From contig CP141141.1 in assembly GCA_035235625.1 (NCBI GenBank), forward strand, positions 13,637,968 to 13,701,967: a stretch of DNA of 64,000 bases, written 5' to 3'. Made by a program: the position numbers and the translations under genes. How positions within the stretch are numbered: the stretch's first letter is position 1; each line of letters starts with the position of its first letter. This DNA is from Saururus chinensis (Eukaryota > Streptophyta > Magnoliopsida > Piperales > Saururaceae). The notes beneath the pieces are model-generated. The model was not told the DNA's origin. It did no database searches and saw only the letters and a list, made by a program, of their open reading frames with translations. This document shows, piece after piece, positions 50,181-62,165 of the stretch.

Positions 50181-51367
50181 AGTATATATTAAAAGTAACT
50201 ATGCTTTCCTATTTTTTAATAACGGGTCTTGCCACTATAGTTGGTTATATAAATTTTGAAGAGACGAGGCTTATGATGACGATGACAAAAATGGTTCTTC
50301 TTCACATGTTAATATGCAGCTGTATGAAGACTGACTGAAATATTTCTACATTTATGTTTGTGCTTTGTTATCAAACAGGAGATCCCAGTGTACCAGATAG
50401 GAGAAACAGTCAGTAGTCTGGTGTATTAAGCAAATGCCAGGCTCAAGGATCCAGTGTACGGCTGTGCTGGTTCCATTTCTTCCCTCCAGGACCAAGTTTT
50501 TCATCTGCAGTTGGAGTTGGCAATGGCTTTAGCAGAAACTATCACGTTAAGAGCCCCGCTTTTAGAAGCTCTATCTGCATTAGCTTGCGCCACGAATAAT
50601 CCCTTTGCGACCGTAGATGACTCTTTAGTCTATTCTGCACTCGGCCAGTCTTTCACTCTTAATCACGTTTCATATTTGGATTGTCTATAACAATTGTCGC
50701 ATGCAAGTCCGCATTGTTTCCCTTGTAGGCTTGAATAAGTGGAGAATCAGGTAGTTGTCATTTCGGACAAGCCCGTTCTTCTCGTGAAAATAATGTGATA
50801 TAGTTGTGCTCGTAGATTTCGTACTTGGATTATAGTGATTGTAACGTACGGCTGATATATGACATCGGTGAGACTTTCTCCCTGTTCGTTGTGTGCATAG
50901 CTAGCCTTCACGCCACCGGCTTCCTGCCACATGCTCAGCTCTTCACAATTCCCTCTGCACCTTCTCCAAGTACTAATACTATCTATGTATTATGAGAAGA
51001 GTTACAAACTTGCTAACATCTGCTATAAAAGGGATGAGGACGTACAAGGGCAATTAACATATGTGGGCGCCGCTTAGTGTGTGGTAAAAGGACTATGTAG
51101 ATAACTAAGATCAAGATTTGTGGGCCTTGAGTAAGTCATTATGTCACTAATTAAAAGAGTGTTTACTATGTCACATAGTAAGGTAGTTGTGCTGCAATTA
51201 TATGACAAAGCAACTTCAGCAATATACGTACGCAAAGCAATGTAGTGTAGTAGTGGGATATATACTATGCCACTAGTACGTTACAAGTATCATGAGTTAT
51301 GTTGCGGTATGCCATCCTAGTTTTTTTTTTTATAAGTAAAATTTCATTAAAGAAAATGAGAAATTGA

Positions 51368-54300
51368 CTCTGAATGAAGTCTCGGACCAAGTTTATATTC
51401 TTTGTAAGGATGGAACAGGTTTTTTCTGAAGTATGAATGGAAGCCTAATATTTGCACCCGGTGTAGATGTTTTGCACATTCTACAGATTCATGCAACACG
51501 CCTCAGGCCTGGGCTCCGCGCGAATCTCATGCTGGTCCTTTAACGCTGACGGCTTAGATTGATAATGATAATAATAATAATAATCATGACTCTTTCTTTC
51601 AGAATCAGCGGGTGGATCATTCAAGAGTTAACTCACACTCAATCTCGTCCGGACTTAAAACAGTGCCCAACTCATTCTTCTATACGTATTTCTGGACCCT
51701 CTCAGCCTGATAATGATGATTTACTCCCATTTGCAGTCTTCTGCTCATGATTTGCACAGTAACACTAGTTCATTCCAATCCAAGAGAATATAATTCATGA
51801 CGGCACTCAGGAACTTTATCCCCGGAACTGTGAACTAAGAAGGAAGCTTCTGGATCTTCTTTGGCGTCCCCCATTGCCCTACATATTAACCAGGTGAATA
51901 ATCTTGAGAATAATGATCTACAGGAGACTTCTATTCATAATGGAGATTTTATTGTCGACTTATCTAATGCTTTAAGAGATGGAGACTCAGAATTTGTAGC
52001 TGAGACCTCTCATATTTCATCTTATTACAATACTTACCTTTGGAAGGTCAATTGGAATGATCTCATGCTTCTCTTGCTTTGAATAGCTTGCATTCTGATG
52101 ATTTTATTGAAGTCAGTAGCAAAAACGCTAAGAAAAATAAAAAGAAAGCCAACAAAAAAACAGTTGCTATACCTTAGAATTATGACAGAGAACTCAAATC
52201 AAGCCTAGGCAAAGGCCAAATTTCTCTTCCTTCTTGATGAGTCTTGTGTCATGGAATACTCGTGGATTGAATAATCGTAATAAGGTGGCATCTGTACGCA
52301 CCTTAATCAGAAGTCAGTCTATGGGTATTTTGGGTCTTAATGAGACCAGAGTAAAGGAAGCTAAGTGTAAATAAATTCAGCTTTCTTCTATTAATTCTAG
52401 TTGGTCTTTCTTGGATAATTATTTGTCTTCTTCTTACGGAAGAATTTGGGTTGGTTGGGATTCCACCTTATATTCTATCCAAAAAGTTGGCAAAGGTACT
52501 TAGTTTATTCATTGCCTCATTAAATGATTGTCTGATAATCTCTACTTTGAATGCTCTTTTGTTTATGCAAGTAATTTTTTACATGATCGCCGGGATCTCT
52601 GGAATTGGATTGGGTGCCAGGCTACTATTACTTCCTCTCCATGACATCTCATTGGTGACTTTAATTTGATCTTTAATCTAGTGGAAAAAATTGTGGGTGT
52701 TCGTGGCAATCCTCCTTTTCTCTTGGTTCAAAAATTAAAATGCCTAAAGCAAGCTATTAAAGGGTGGTTTAAAGACTAAGTGTGGAAGAATTTAGAGTAG
52801 AGTGGAATTGGCCAAAATTGATCTTCAACGCATCTGTTGAAAAATGATCCTCTTAATGATATTTATGTTATGGAAGAAGCCAAAGCCTTGTCAACTTATA
52901 ATTAGGAACTTTGCAAAGAAGAATCCTTCTTCAGACAGAAATCTAGAGACAAATGGTTATTGGATGGGGACCCTTGCACTAAGTTTTTCCACATTGTGGT
53001 TCCTGGAATTCTATTCATGTAGTGGAGGATTCTCTTGGCAATGTTAGTTAGATACTGCTGATGCCATTAGAAAGGTGGACACTCATTACTTTTAGACTCT
53101 TTTTTAGTCCTTCTTCTTCATTCATTGCCACGTCCCGTATGAAGAAGCATCATACAGATGATCAGGCAAGCTTTCTCATAAATCTGGTATCTGCAGATGA
53201 GATTCATCAAACTGTTATTTCTTCTCCTTCCAACAAAGCTCTTAGGGCCAAATGGTTATTCAAAGGAATTCTTCATAAAATACCGGGACATTGTGGGGGA
53301 GGACTTCTGTCAGGCTATCTCGTATTTCTTCTCCTCAGGTAAAATGTTGCGGGGATTGAATAACACTTTCTTAACCCTTATTCCTAAAGAAAAGGATGCT
53401 TCCTCTTTCAATCAATTCCGGCCTATATCTCTGTGCAACTTTGTGTATAAAACCATTGCCAAGATTATGACAAATAGATTCACAATGGTTCTTCCTTCTA
53501 TTATCAACAACAATCAGACAACTTTTCTTAATGGTAGAATAATTTCAGACAATATTCTCCTAGCTCATGAGCTCCTTCATAACTACCATAGTAAGAGACA
53601 TGGAAATGAGTTCTGTATAAAAGTGGACCTTAGAAAAGCATATGATAAGGTTTGTTGGAATTTCATTGTTTGGGCTCTGACAAATATTGGTGTCCCTCTA
53701 TCTGGATTTGGTAGATTAAGGAATGTGTTACAACAACTTCTTTTAGTGTCCACATAAATGGTTCTAACTATGGCTATTTTTCTAGCACTTGTGGACTTCG
53801 CTAGGGTTGTCCCCTTCCCCATTGCCTTTTGTCTTGGTGATGGAATATCTCACTCATATTTTTACAAATTTTTATAATGAGGGGAGGATCATCATTCCTA
53901 TCAATAGGAACACCCAAGGTATTTATTATTTGCTGTTTGTGGGCGACGTCCTTTTGTTTTCCAGGCTTCCATTGCGTCAGTCTCCGATCTAAAAGAGGTT
54001 GTTGATATGTTTTCTCAATATAGTGGACTCTTAGCAAATAATTCTAAAAGTTTTATTTTCCTCTCATCAAGGTGTACTCAAAAGTCCTCCATCCTTCATA
54101 TGTTTCATTATAGAGAAGGAAATCTCCCAGTTTGATATTTGTGTCTTCCTCTTTTCTCTGGTAGACTTCAAACTTCCATGTGTGCCCACATTCTTGACTA
54201 ATTTCATTATGCTTTGGCAGGGTGGAAAAATACATTACTTTTTTATGTTGGAAGGTTAGAGCTCTTGAAATTTGTTCTCTCTAGCATGCATATTTAATGG

Positions 54301-54752
54301 TCTTTGCATTTCCTCCTTCTTGCTAGTGTTATTAAAAACTTGGAATCTTTAATGGCCAAGTTTCTCTTGAGTAATTCAGACCACTCACGTCATTTTCATC
54401 CAATTAGTTGGAAGAACATCTGTCTTCCAAAAGATGAAGGTGGCTTGGGAATCAATCTGTCAGGGATTGGTGCTCTCTTGGATTATCTAAGCATTTCTAG
54501 AGAATTTTAAATGATAAGAATTCTTTATGGCTAAAGTAGGTACATGGATACTACATTCAGGGTTCATGATCCATTTTGGCATTGTGATACTCGCTCATTT
54601 GCTTCACATCCCTAGACACTCTTTTATTAACTAGTTGATGCTTTATGGCCGGTTGCTTACATTGGATAAAATCCAAGCCCGTGGCATCCACATTGTTAAA
54701 AGATGCATTCTTTGTAAGGCGAATCAAGAGATAACTCAACATTTAGATTATA
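51368..54752 (+). mobile_element. LINE with ORF1 zinc knuckle, endonuclease, RT and zf-RVT start (dead)
   Basis: In order: an ORF1 tail with KYEWKPNICTRCRCFAHSTDSC (about 51430-51500); endonuclease starting SLVSWNTRGLNNRNK (52237) with LNETRVKE, GRIWVGWDS and GDFNLIF; reverse transcriptase with NNTFLTLIPKE, FNQFRPISLCNFVYKTIAKI, FLNGRIISDNILLAHELLHN and KVDLRKAYDKV (53350-53660); and HPISWKNICLPKDEGGLGI (54400). The catalytic box reads FVGDV in place of the F/YADD motif. Many frameshifts and stops are present. The zf-RVT region (LLTLDKIQARGIHIVKRC) is cut at about 54752 by gypsy LTR sequence. Confidence 0.88.
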
Positions 54753-56370
54753 TAAGTCCAACGGTACTAAGAATGTGCAATTCCGAGTTTGGGGTAAGGA
54801 GTTACGCCCATTTGAAATGTTGAATTTCATTTAGATTATAAAACAAAAATTAAAAAAAGTTATAAAAAATAATTTTTGAGCCACCTGCTGCGACAGGTGA
54901 ATTGAGCGTAGCAGGGGATGTGTCGTGCATCTGATGGTTTTCATTCTCTATAAAAGGGAAGGGGGTATTAGCTTTTCTTTTACTCATTTTTCTCTCATCT
55001 TCTTGTTTGACTTCTACCCATTTCTAAACTTTAAACACCCGTTTCTAATCCATTTTTTGTCTAATTTCTTCCGTTCAAATACCGTTCCTACCTAATTCGA
55101 GGGTTCCCAAAGTTGTGAGTGGGTTCATTTTTCAAGTTAGTCTCTCTAAAAAGTGGGAACGACCCAGGGCAAGAGGAGGCCCTCTCTGCCACTCTCAGCT
55201 AGAAGCAAAGACTGTCCCACTGCTAGGGGAGGTTCTGCTTGCCTCACTCAAGCTGGATGAGGAGAGTATCTCAGTACAAGGGGAGTTTCAGCCCGCCACT
55301 CCAAAGCCTACAAGCGTGACAAGGACCCAACCGCCGGCCTTTATTCTAGTAAATTTCAAGAACGAAGGGTAGGTGGCCTTAAACTCTAATCTCGTGGTAC
55401 GACTAGACCGTATAGTTTTGTAATCCTTTCATAAAATATTATTTTAAAAACTATGGTATTTACTAGGGGTCGAACATATGCTGAAATAATAGCGTATTGT
55501 ATGCCTCTTTGTGGAATTTCATTGTAATACATATTTTAAAATGTTATTATTATTTAAATGACATGTATGAATGATTTCGATCAGATTTGAAGGCTAGTTA
55601 TTTGGTATAAAGCCAAAAAATAATCATTGGTTTTGAGGGGCAGCTATTTAGTATAAAGCCTAAAAACTATCGAAGCTATGACTCCTAGGCACTGCCTATT
55701 AAAGCATATGACGTGCTCATGAAGTTGATATCGTAGGAAGATCTTCTTCATTCTAATCCGATTGCCTCACAAGCATGGGTGTAGGTCACTCCGATATCAT
55801 CGACATTCCGTGAATGATTTATCCGATTTTTAATTATTTATTGGATTCTGCTTATGAACAATTTATCCAAGTTTACAAGATTATGTGAAGAACTATTTTA
55901 TCTGACTTTTCATATAAAAAGTGTGTTGAATTCTGTTAGTTGATAATATTATTTCGAGTCAACTTTTGAATACGAATGATTATGAGATATTTATTTATGC
56001 TTTATGTTTTAACATGTTAATAGAATTTAACTCTATCTATTGAGTATAATTATACTCACCTACCCCTAGACACTGCAGGTCCAACCGAAGAAGATGATAT
56101 AAATGAAGATTGCCCGTAGAACTTCGAAAGATCTACGTTGTTAATTTACTATGTTCTTTAGTTTTGTATTAATTTTGAATGTGTGCGACTTTGATTTTGC
56201 TAAGGCATGATAAGCCTTGTTTTGTAAAGTTTTTGTAATTACCTAAATTTATGAAAAATTACTCTTTTGTATATGGTTGATCTTGGCCCGCTTTTAAATT
56301 ATGAATTGGCAACACTCCGACCTTTAAAGTAACTTAAAAAGTAGGGGTGCTATACTTCCCCTAGGTAACT
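54753..56370 (+). mobile_element. Gypsy LTR, 5' copy, truncated
   Basis: The start matches an internal point of the 58.6-kb LTR (ATTCCGAGTTTGGGGTA against ATCCGAGTTCGAGGTA). CTATAAAAG (about 54950) is the TATA box, and ATTCGAGGGTTCCC and TATACTCACCTACCCC..CTGCAGGTCC match LTR blocks downstream. It ends near GTAGGGGTGCTATA. A GC-rich block sits at 55145-55340. Confidence 0.6.
55145..55340 (+). other. GC-rich block inside the LTR, origin unknown
   Basis: About 200 bp of clearly higher GC content interrupts LTR sequence that is otherwise collinear with about 59330-59550. An 85-codon plus frame (55115-55372) covers it, with no recognised domain. It may be a captured fragment, possibly organellar. 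Confidence 0.35.
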
Positions 56371-56394
56371 TCTCTTAAGTACTATTCCTATTTC

Positions 56395-58578
56395 TAGGGC
56401 ACCAAATAGAATGACTGCAACAGAACTTAGAGAAATTAAGGGATAACTTCAAGATCTACTAGGCAAAGATTTTATTCGTCCAAGCGCCTTCCCTTGAGGA
56501 GCACTAGTGATCATGTGAAGAAGAAAAATGGATCTCTTCAATCAACTATAGCCCGCCAAGGTGCTTCTTATAAGTGACAAGATCTAGATATCATTGACTA
56601 AGGATTCGAGATGGAGATATCTCAAGGGCTTCTTTTGAACAAGGTATGAGCGTTAGAAGTCCTTAGTTATGTCTTTTGGTTTGACTAATGCCCCAACAAC
56701 TTTTATGGATTTTATAAATTGAGTTTTCCTTCATGTGTAGTTAGATTGGTTTGAGATTGTTCTTGGTGAGAATACTTTGGTTTACTTTGCTTGCCTTGAA
56801 GAGCATCGAGGACATTTTAGAGATAGTTCTACGAGCCTTGGAAAATCATCAGTTTTATGCTAAACTTCATAAGTGTGAATTTTAGCTAGAGCAAGTTGTG
56901 TTTTTGGTCATGTAAGTGTAATAGATAGAGTATCAATAGATCCCACCGAGACAAAAATAGTAATGAGGTGGGAAAGGCCCAAAACAATTATTAAAACTAG
57001 AATTTTTAGGTCTTGCAACATATTATTGAAGATTCACCAATAAAGTTACAAGTATCATTGTACCTGGAACAAAGTTGACAAGGAAAGGAGTAAAGTTTAA
57101 TTGGGATGATACATGTTGCAATGGTTTTCAAGAACTAACAAGGAAGCTAATGACCGCACAAGTCTTAGTTTTACTATATGGAAGCAGAGGATTGTTGTGT
57201 ATAATCATGGTTTTGAAAAGGACCTCGAATTTGTGTTGATGTAGAATGGACGCGTGTTGATGTAGAATAAAAAAGTAGTTATTGATGCTTCAAGTCACAA
57301 GGCCAAATGATTGATTGCCCCAATGCTCGTGAAGGAGTGGAAACTGTTGAAGGAAATAGTAAGTTTTCAATTTGATAAGCAAACTAGAAACAAGAGAGCT
57401 TTGCAGACAATTTAGAAGTGAAGACGGCATTCAATGAGCACATTTTGGAGGCATAGAAAGAATATGAAAAGTGTGGATGTTATATGGAAATCCTGACATT
57501 AGCAAAGGCACTGACGGAAGTGTTGGATTCTGAGAAGGATTAGAGATTCTAACAATACTTGAGCTAAGGAAGGATCCATCATGTAAAGCATATAGATCTT
57601 AGTGCACCATCCATATAGGAGGAACAAAGATTTGTTAAGACATCAAAAGGAAATTTTGGCATAATTGAATGAAAGGGGATATAGGAGACTGTGTTTCAAA
57701 TGTTCAACTTGTCAGTAGGTCATAGATGAACATTAGAAACCCTCAAGTATACTTCAATTGATGGAATTCCTAAATGGAAGTAAGAGTACATCACTATGGA
57801 TTTTATTTAAAATCTTCCTATGACAATTCAGAATCATGAATCTACTTAGATAATAATAGATCGACTTGCTAAAAGTGTACATCTTCTAACTCAAAAAAAG
57901 ACATACTCTTTTAAATCTTCGGCAAGGAGGTATGTAAAGGAAGTTATGAGTTGACATGCAGTACCATTCTTGATCATCTCATATAGAAATAGTCCGTTTA
58001 TTCATCAAGTTTTGACAGAGACTTCAGGAAGAATTAGGTACCAACATAAGCATCAGTGTGACATTCCGTCCATGAATGGATTGTTAGTTAGATGAGACAA
58101 TTCATATAATAGAAGATATGTTACGTAGGTCATTGAAGCCTAAGTTGTTACAACATTGTGTGAATAAGGTGAAAGTCATCAGAGTGCATAGCTGAAGCGT
58201 GGTAAGACAGTTTGAAATTTTGGACAAGGTAGGGCCGATGGCTTACATGCTAGCCTTGCCCCATAGCTTGATGTAGTCAAGACCTATTCCATGTGACCAC
58301 ACTTTAGAAAGATGTGCAAGAACATTCACAAGTCCTAGATTAGAAAGCAATTGCCCTAGAACTGATTTATCTTTAAAGGAGAGATCGAATAGAACTTTGG
58401 ATTATAGGGAACCAATGCATTGAACAAAAAGAATATTGCTACAGAAAGTGTTATGACAATACTACTCTCAAAGGAAGTGACTAAGGAGTTAGAAGTGAAA
58501 TGATGAAGAAGTTTCCTAACCTTTTTAGTGGGTGAACAGTGCAAATTTCGAGGACAATTTCTTTAAGGGGGGTAGATT
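56395..58578 (+). mobile_element. Ty3/gypsy pol relic (RT, RNase H region, integrase remnants)
   Basis: The relic begins TATELREIKG and DFIRPSAFP, then SFGLTNAP, FMDFIN and EEHRGHF (reverse transcriptase), CVFGHV and RWERPKT (connection), and, near 57800-58300, integrase-like DRLAKSVH and VGPMAYMLALP. Stops and frameshifts occur throughout, and gag and protease are missing. The sequence closes with a TTTAAGGGGGG purine tract just before the 3' LTR. The pattern fits the Tekay/Del chromovirus lineage. Confidence 0.75.
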
Positions 58579-61017
58579 GTAATGACTGCAAAATTTTAGT
58601 ACAATTTCATGCCTCTAATAAATCTAATTTTTAAGTTTCTAATAATTTTAAATTATTTAGTGGCATTTATTGGTAATATTTCTTAAGGACATGATAGAGC
58701 TCTGAAAACGAGCATAACGAGCCTTCAACCACTCAAATCAGGCATTGAGGTCGAAAGTTACAACTTCAAGAAGCGTGTCATATACTCGAGACCCACTTGA
58801 AAAATACATGATAAATTGAGGGGTCTATTTTCGTTGGGCTCGTCGATAAAACTCAATAGTATCACGAATGCACGAATCCGAGTTCGAGGTAGAAAGATAC
58901 GAGTATTTGATGATAGAAAGGATTGAAAAAAAAAGAAAAAGGAAGAGAAATGGTGCACATGTGATGCGATCACGTGGTGCATGATGGGCACGTGCAACGC
59001 TTGGTAGACCAGCTCGTCGCGGGGTGGTCTTGTGGATCGCAGCATGCGCAGCATTACTGGGTGACATGCACCAATGAAACTACGGGTGCCTCAATGAAAA
59101 TGGTGGCTTCGCCAAAAATGGTGGTGCAACGCCACTGTTTTGGCATGCCGTGACCTATAAATACTGTTTCCATAGTTCCATTTTGATCCAAATTTTTTTT
59201 TTCTCGGTTTCTGGTGATTTTGTGTCCAATTTAGTCCATACAAAAGACGTTCTTGACTAAATCGAGGGCATTCTACCCAGTGGAGGGGTTATTTTTAATA
59301 TTTAGTTACTCTAAAGTAAAGAAACCCTATGATAAATCTCTTGACCCTATATTTAAACTTCTTTTGCCAAATTTTGAGTTGTTTTAAGTTTGAATTGAGT
59401 CATTCAAGATATGTTCTTACCTAAATTGAGTGTACCAGACATCGTGATGAGATTATTTTTCTTGTTGGAGAGCTCTGAAGCTAAAAAAATGGACGTCCAA
59501 GTTCATGGAGTCCGATCTGTCATATTCAGACTCACGCAAAGAGCAAAGTAAGGGTTTTTATCCTATCTTATGGCATAAATATTTACTTTGGTTAACTTTT
59601 GAACTTAATATATGTATGACACAAGCATGATGAGTGTTAGAGTTAATTTCAAATTATATTTTATGATTTTCGTACATATGTGATGTACTAAATGGTTATC
59701 CATTGGAGTAGGATATAGATTATATAATATATGTTTCATCATATGATTTATATATTGTGATTTTATTGCTGCCTCGTATATTGGTTTTATCGAAAGGTTT
59801 ATCCTTTGAATTTGATTATGAATTATACTTATGATAGCGTGTGAGATAGAGAAAATCAAAATTCGCCACTGTTTTGATTAGAAATGACTAAAGTAGGTTT
59901 GAAAAATGGTTTTAGAGAATGGTTCCTTATAGAAGGGTGACTCTCAAAATTATAATAAAAAATACGTACAAGCATCATAATTGAGTTAATGAAATGGGAT
60001 GAAGAAAGGGTAACTGCCTCATTGGACGAGCGACCAACCCTATATTTGTAGTCGTTATTGGTGACACTCCCATGACATGTAGAGCCAAAGCTATGGTTTT
60101 TGAAAACATAAACATTCAGATGGGATGTTTTGAAAGATAAACTACCCATTATGAGTCTGGGAACTCAGGATTGCTTTGTTTGTCTGGAGCTATTGTTGGG
60201 CGCCCTAATATATCTCTGTTGATTAAATGAGGTCACAGTCATAATCTGAAGGGAAACCGGATGCACGGTATACAATTTAGCCTAGTAGTTCCTAATGAAG
60301 GGCAAGAACCTTGGTTAGCCCCTAACAAAGGGTGCAAACCATTAAGAAGGCTACTCACTAGGGTAGACAGTATCATGGGAACACTCTCTACTCTCTTAAT
60401 CCCAATGCCCCATGAGCACAAGTGTTTTTACTATGTTCCATGGAGGAATAAGAGGCAGCTACTTTGTACCAGTAGTAAAGTCCATAGGATGGAATAGGTG
60501 TTTGAGACATTTGTAGCAAGTCATGTGGGCTTGCAAGCCTTGGGAGCATCTTTGATACGTAGGAAGAAACTCTATGGGTAGTTTTGGGTGAGAGGCACAC
60601 CCAATTTTTATAGAAAGTATTATTTATATTATTTATTTTTTAAACTGCCATATGTTAATTTATGTCTAATAGTAGAAATTCTTTTACTGAGTATTTTAAA
60701 ATACTCACCACACCCCATATATTGCAGGACCTGACAAAGCTTAGTGTGCAGGAAGAAGGGCCAACTTGGGAGTTTTTGAGATGTTTTCATAGATTTTCAA
60801 TCACACCTAAATCATAGTAAGAACTTTTATTATTATTCAGCTTGTGTATTTGTACACATACAATATATTCCTTGGAAAATGCTATTTTATAACATGCTTG
60901 AGATGAGTGGCTCCAGTCACGGGCCTGAAGTTTATTTTATTAGAACTTTTACATGTGCTTCAGTAAATCCCGATGCTCGATAGACTATTCCTTCAAAATT
61001 AAAGTTAGGAATGTACA
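58579..61017 (+). mobile_element. Gypsy 3' LTR, about 2.4 kb
   Basis: It starts TGTAATGACTGC directly after the polypurine tract and ends AGGAATGTACA, giving TG..CA ends. CTATAAATA near 59156 is the TATA box. The CTAAATCGAGGG and ATACTCACCACACCCC..TTGCAGGACC blocks are shared with the 5' copy. Short frames inside are not genes. Confidence 0.75.
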
Positions 61018-61385
61018 ATTAGTGACCCATGAAAACTTACCATGATTGAAGAAATGCATCACGACTTCAGAGAAATCAGCACCCACAATCTCCCAAAAAG
61101 TAGTAAAGAATTCCTTATTGAAACCATATCACCCGATAGCTTTATTGTTAGGAGAAAAAATAACAACCTCATAAATCTCATCATCATAAATAGGATCAAT
61201 AAGATTTTCTTTCTGAATATCATTCAACTGACCTTAGATAGAAGTTGAGTTAATAATATCATCCCCTTCATGGGAGAAAATACTTTGAAAGTAAGTAGAA
61301 GCTGCCACTCCATTATCCTTAGCCTCAGTTAACATCATGACATTAGTAGCAGTAATAACAATTATAGGATTATTAGAGTAATTTC
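61018..61385 (-). mobile_element. LINE RT fragment (minus strand)
   Basis: Minus translation gives DEIYEVVIFSPNNKAIG, then YGFNKEFFTTFWEIVGADF and VVMHFFNHGK, the N-terminal part of a plant LINE reverse transcriptase. It abuts the gypsy LTR end exactly, suggesting that the gypsy element inserted into, or recombined with, this LINE. Confidence 0.75.
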
Positions 61386-61580
61386 TATTTGTTAACAAGC
61401 GTTGCTAATAATATGATATATAAAGTGTCACTAATATGAGAATTATTTATAAAAAACCACTAACAAGAAAAAAAGTTGAAAAAAAAAATAAAACCCGCTT
61501 CCCGCGGGAGGAGGGGAGCAAGAGGGACTGGGTGGGGGGGGAGGCGGAGGGGAACTTGTTCCTCCTTTGATTGGATGCAT

Positions 61581-61605
61581 GGGGGGGGGGGGGGGGGGGG
61601 GGGGG
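61581..61605 (+). repeat. 25-nt poly-G run
   Basis: Twenty-five consecutive G residues within a G-rich stretch (61500-61605). This could be a real G-quadruplex-prone tract or a sequencing or assembly artefact. Confidence 0.9.
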
Positions 61606-62130
61606 CGTTAAAGGACTCGACCTAAATTTTGGCTACGACTATTTGCTATGCTTATGAAAAGCAACACAAATAGCCCCGTATTTGTGATGTTTAGAATAAA
61701 AGTCCACAAATAACATGTGTCATTTATGATGTTTTACTCTAAATGTTGCAAATATATTGTTTATTTGAGATGTTCATTATAAACATCACAAATAATCTTT
61801 TGTAGGGACATATTATTTTATATTTTACTAAATTACATATATAGCGTGAAAAAAATTTAAATTAATAATATAGTCCTATATGTGTGAACCCAAGTGTGAC
61901 ATTGCGGTTGCAAGTTCTAAAACATGCCATATTAAATTAAAATTTAGTATGTCAAGTTGCATCTTAAAGAGTAAGCTCGAATAGAAGAAATTCAATATAG
62001 ACCAAAATATGTTTATATATGAATTTCTTTGTCTCATTGATCATTAGCTAGACAAAATAGGAGTAAGTGTTTTTAGTGGCTTGTTAGGATTTCTCTCCAT
62101 TATCCAACACATAATTACGAGTTTTTTACT

Positions 62131-62165
62131 AGTTGAGGAGAGGGAGAGGGAGAGGGAGAGGAGAG
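62131..62165 (+). repeat. GAGAGG-type purine microsatellite
   Basis: GAGGAGAGGGAGAGGGAGAG-type repeats, followed downstream by GAGAAAGTAGGAGAATTTTA (62310-62330). The same segment follows the TC-rich tracts of the 15-24 kb element. Confidence 0.75.

Larger units (their letters stand above)
48816..50690 (+). pseudogene. LBD pseudogene (dead duplicate)
   Basis: The exon 1 relic (48816-49153) has AAG in place of the start ATG, a 156-bp insertion, and Tyr in place of two of the four C-block cysteines (CVGYKLLRRHYSREC). FASVHRIFGAS has become VANVHINFGAS. The exon 2 relic (50379-50690) keeps the acceptor and reads EIPVYQIGETVSSLVY, then meets TAA at 50427-50429. The downstream frame from about 50454 is otherwise open and close to the intact gene. 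Both splice sites survive. The promoter TATA and G-box are also kept, so a non-coding transcript is possible. Confidence 0.9.
47404..51367 (+). repeat. Segmental duplication, block B (LBD pseudogene copy)
   Basis: It is collinear with 30195-32745 but longer because of insertions. These are a Stowaway MITE (48365-48563), a 156-bp MITE in exon 1, nested MITEs (49203-49498), a LINE 3' end (49585-50180) and a 63-bp tandem duplication (47950-48075). The right edge meets the next LINE near 51367. Confidence 0.85.
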
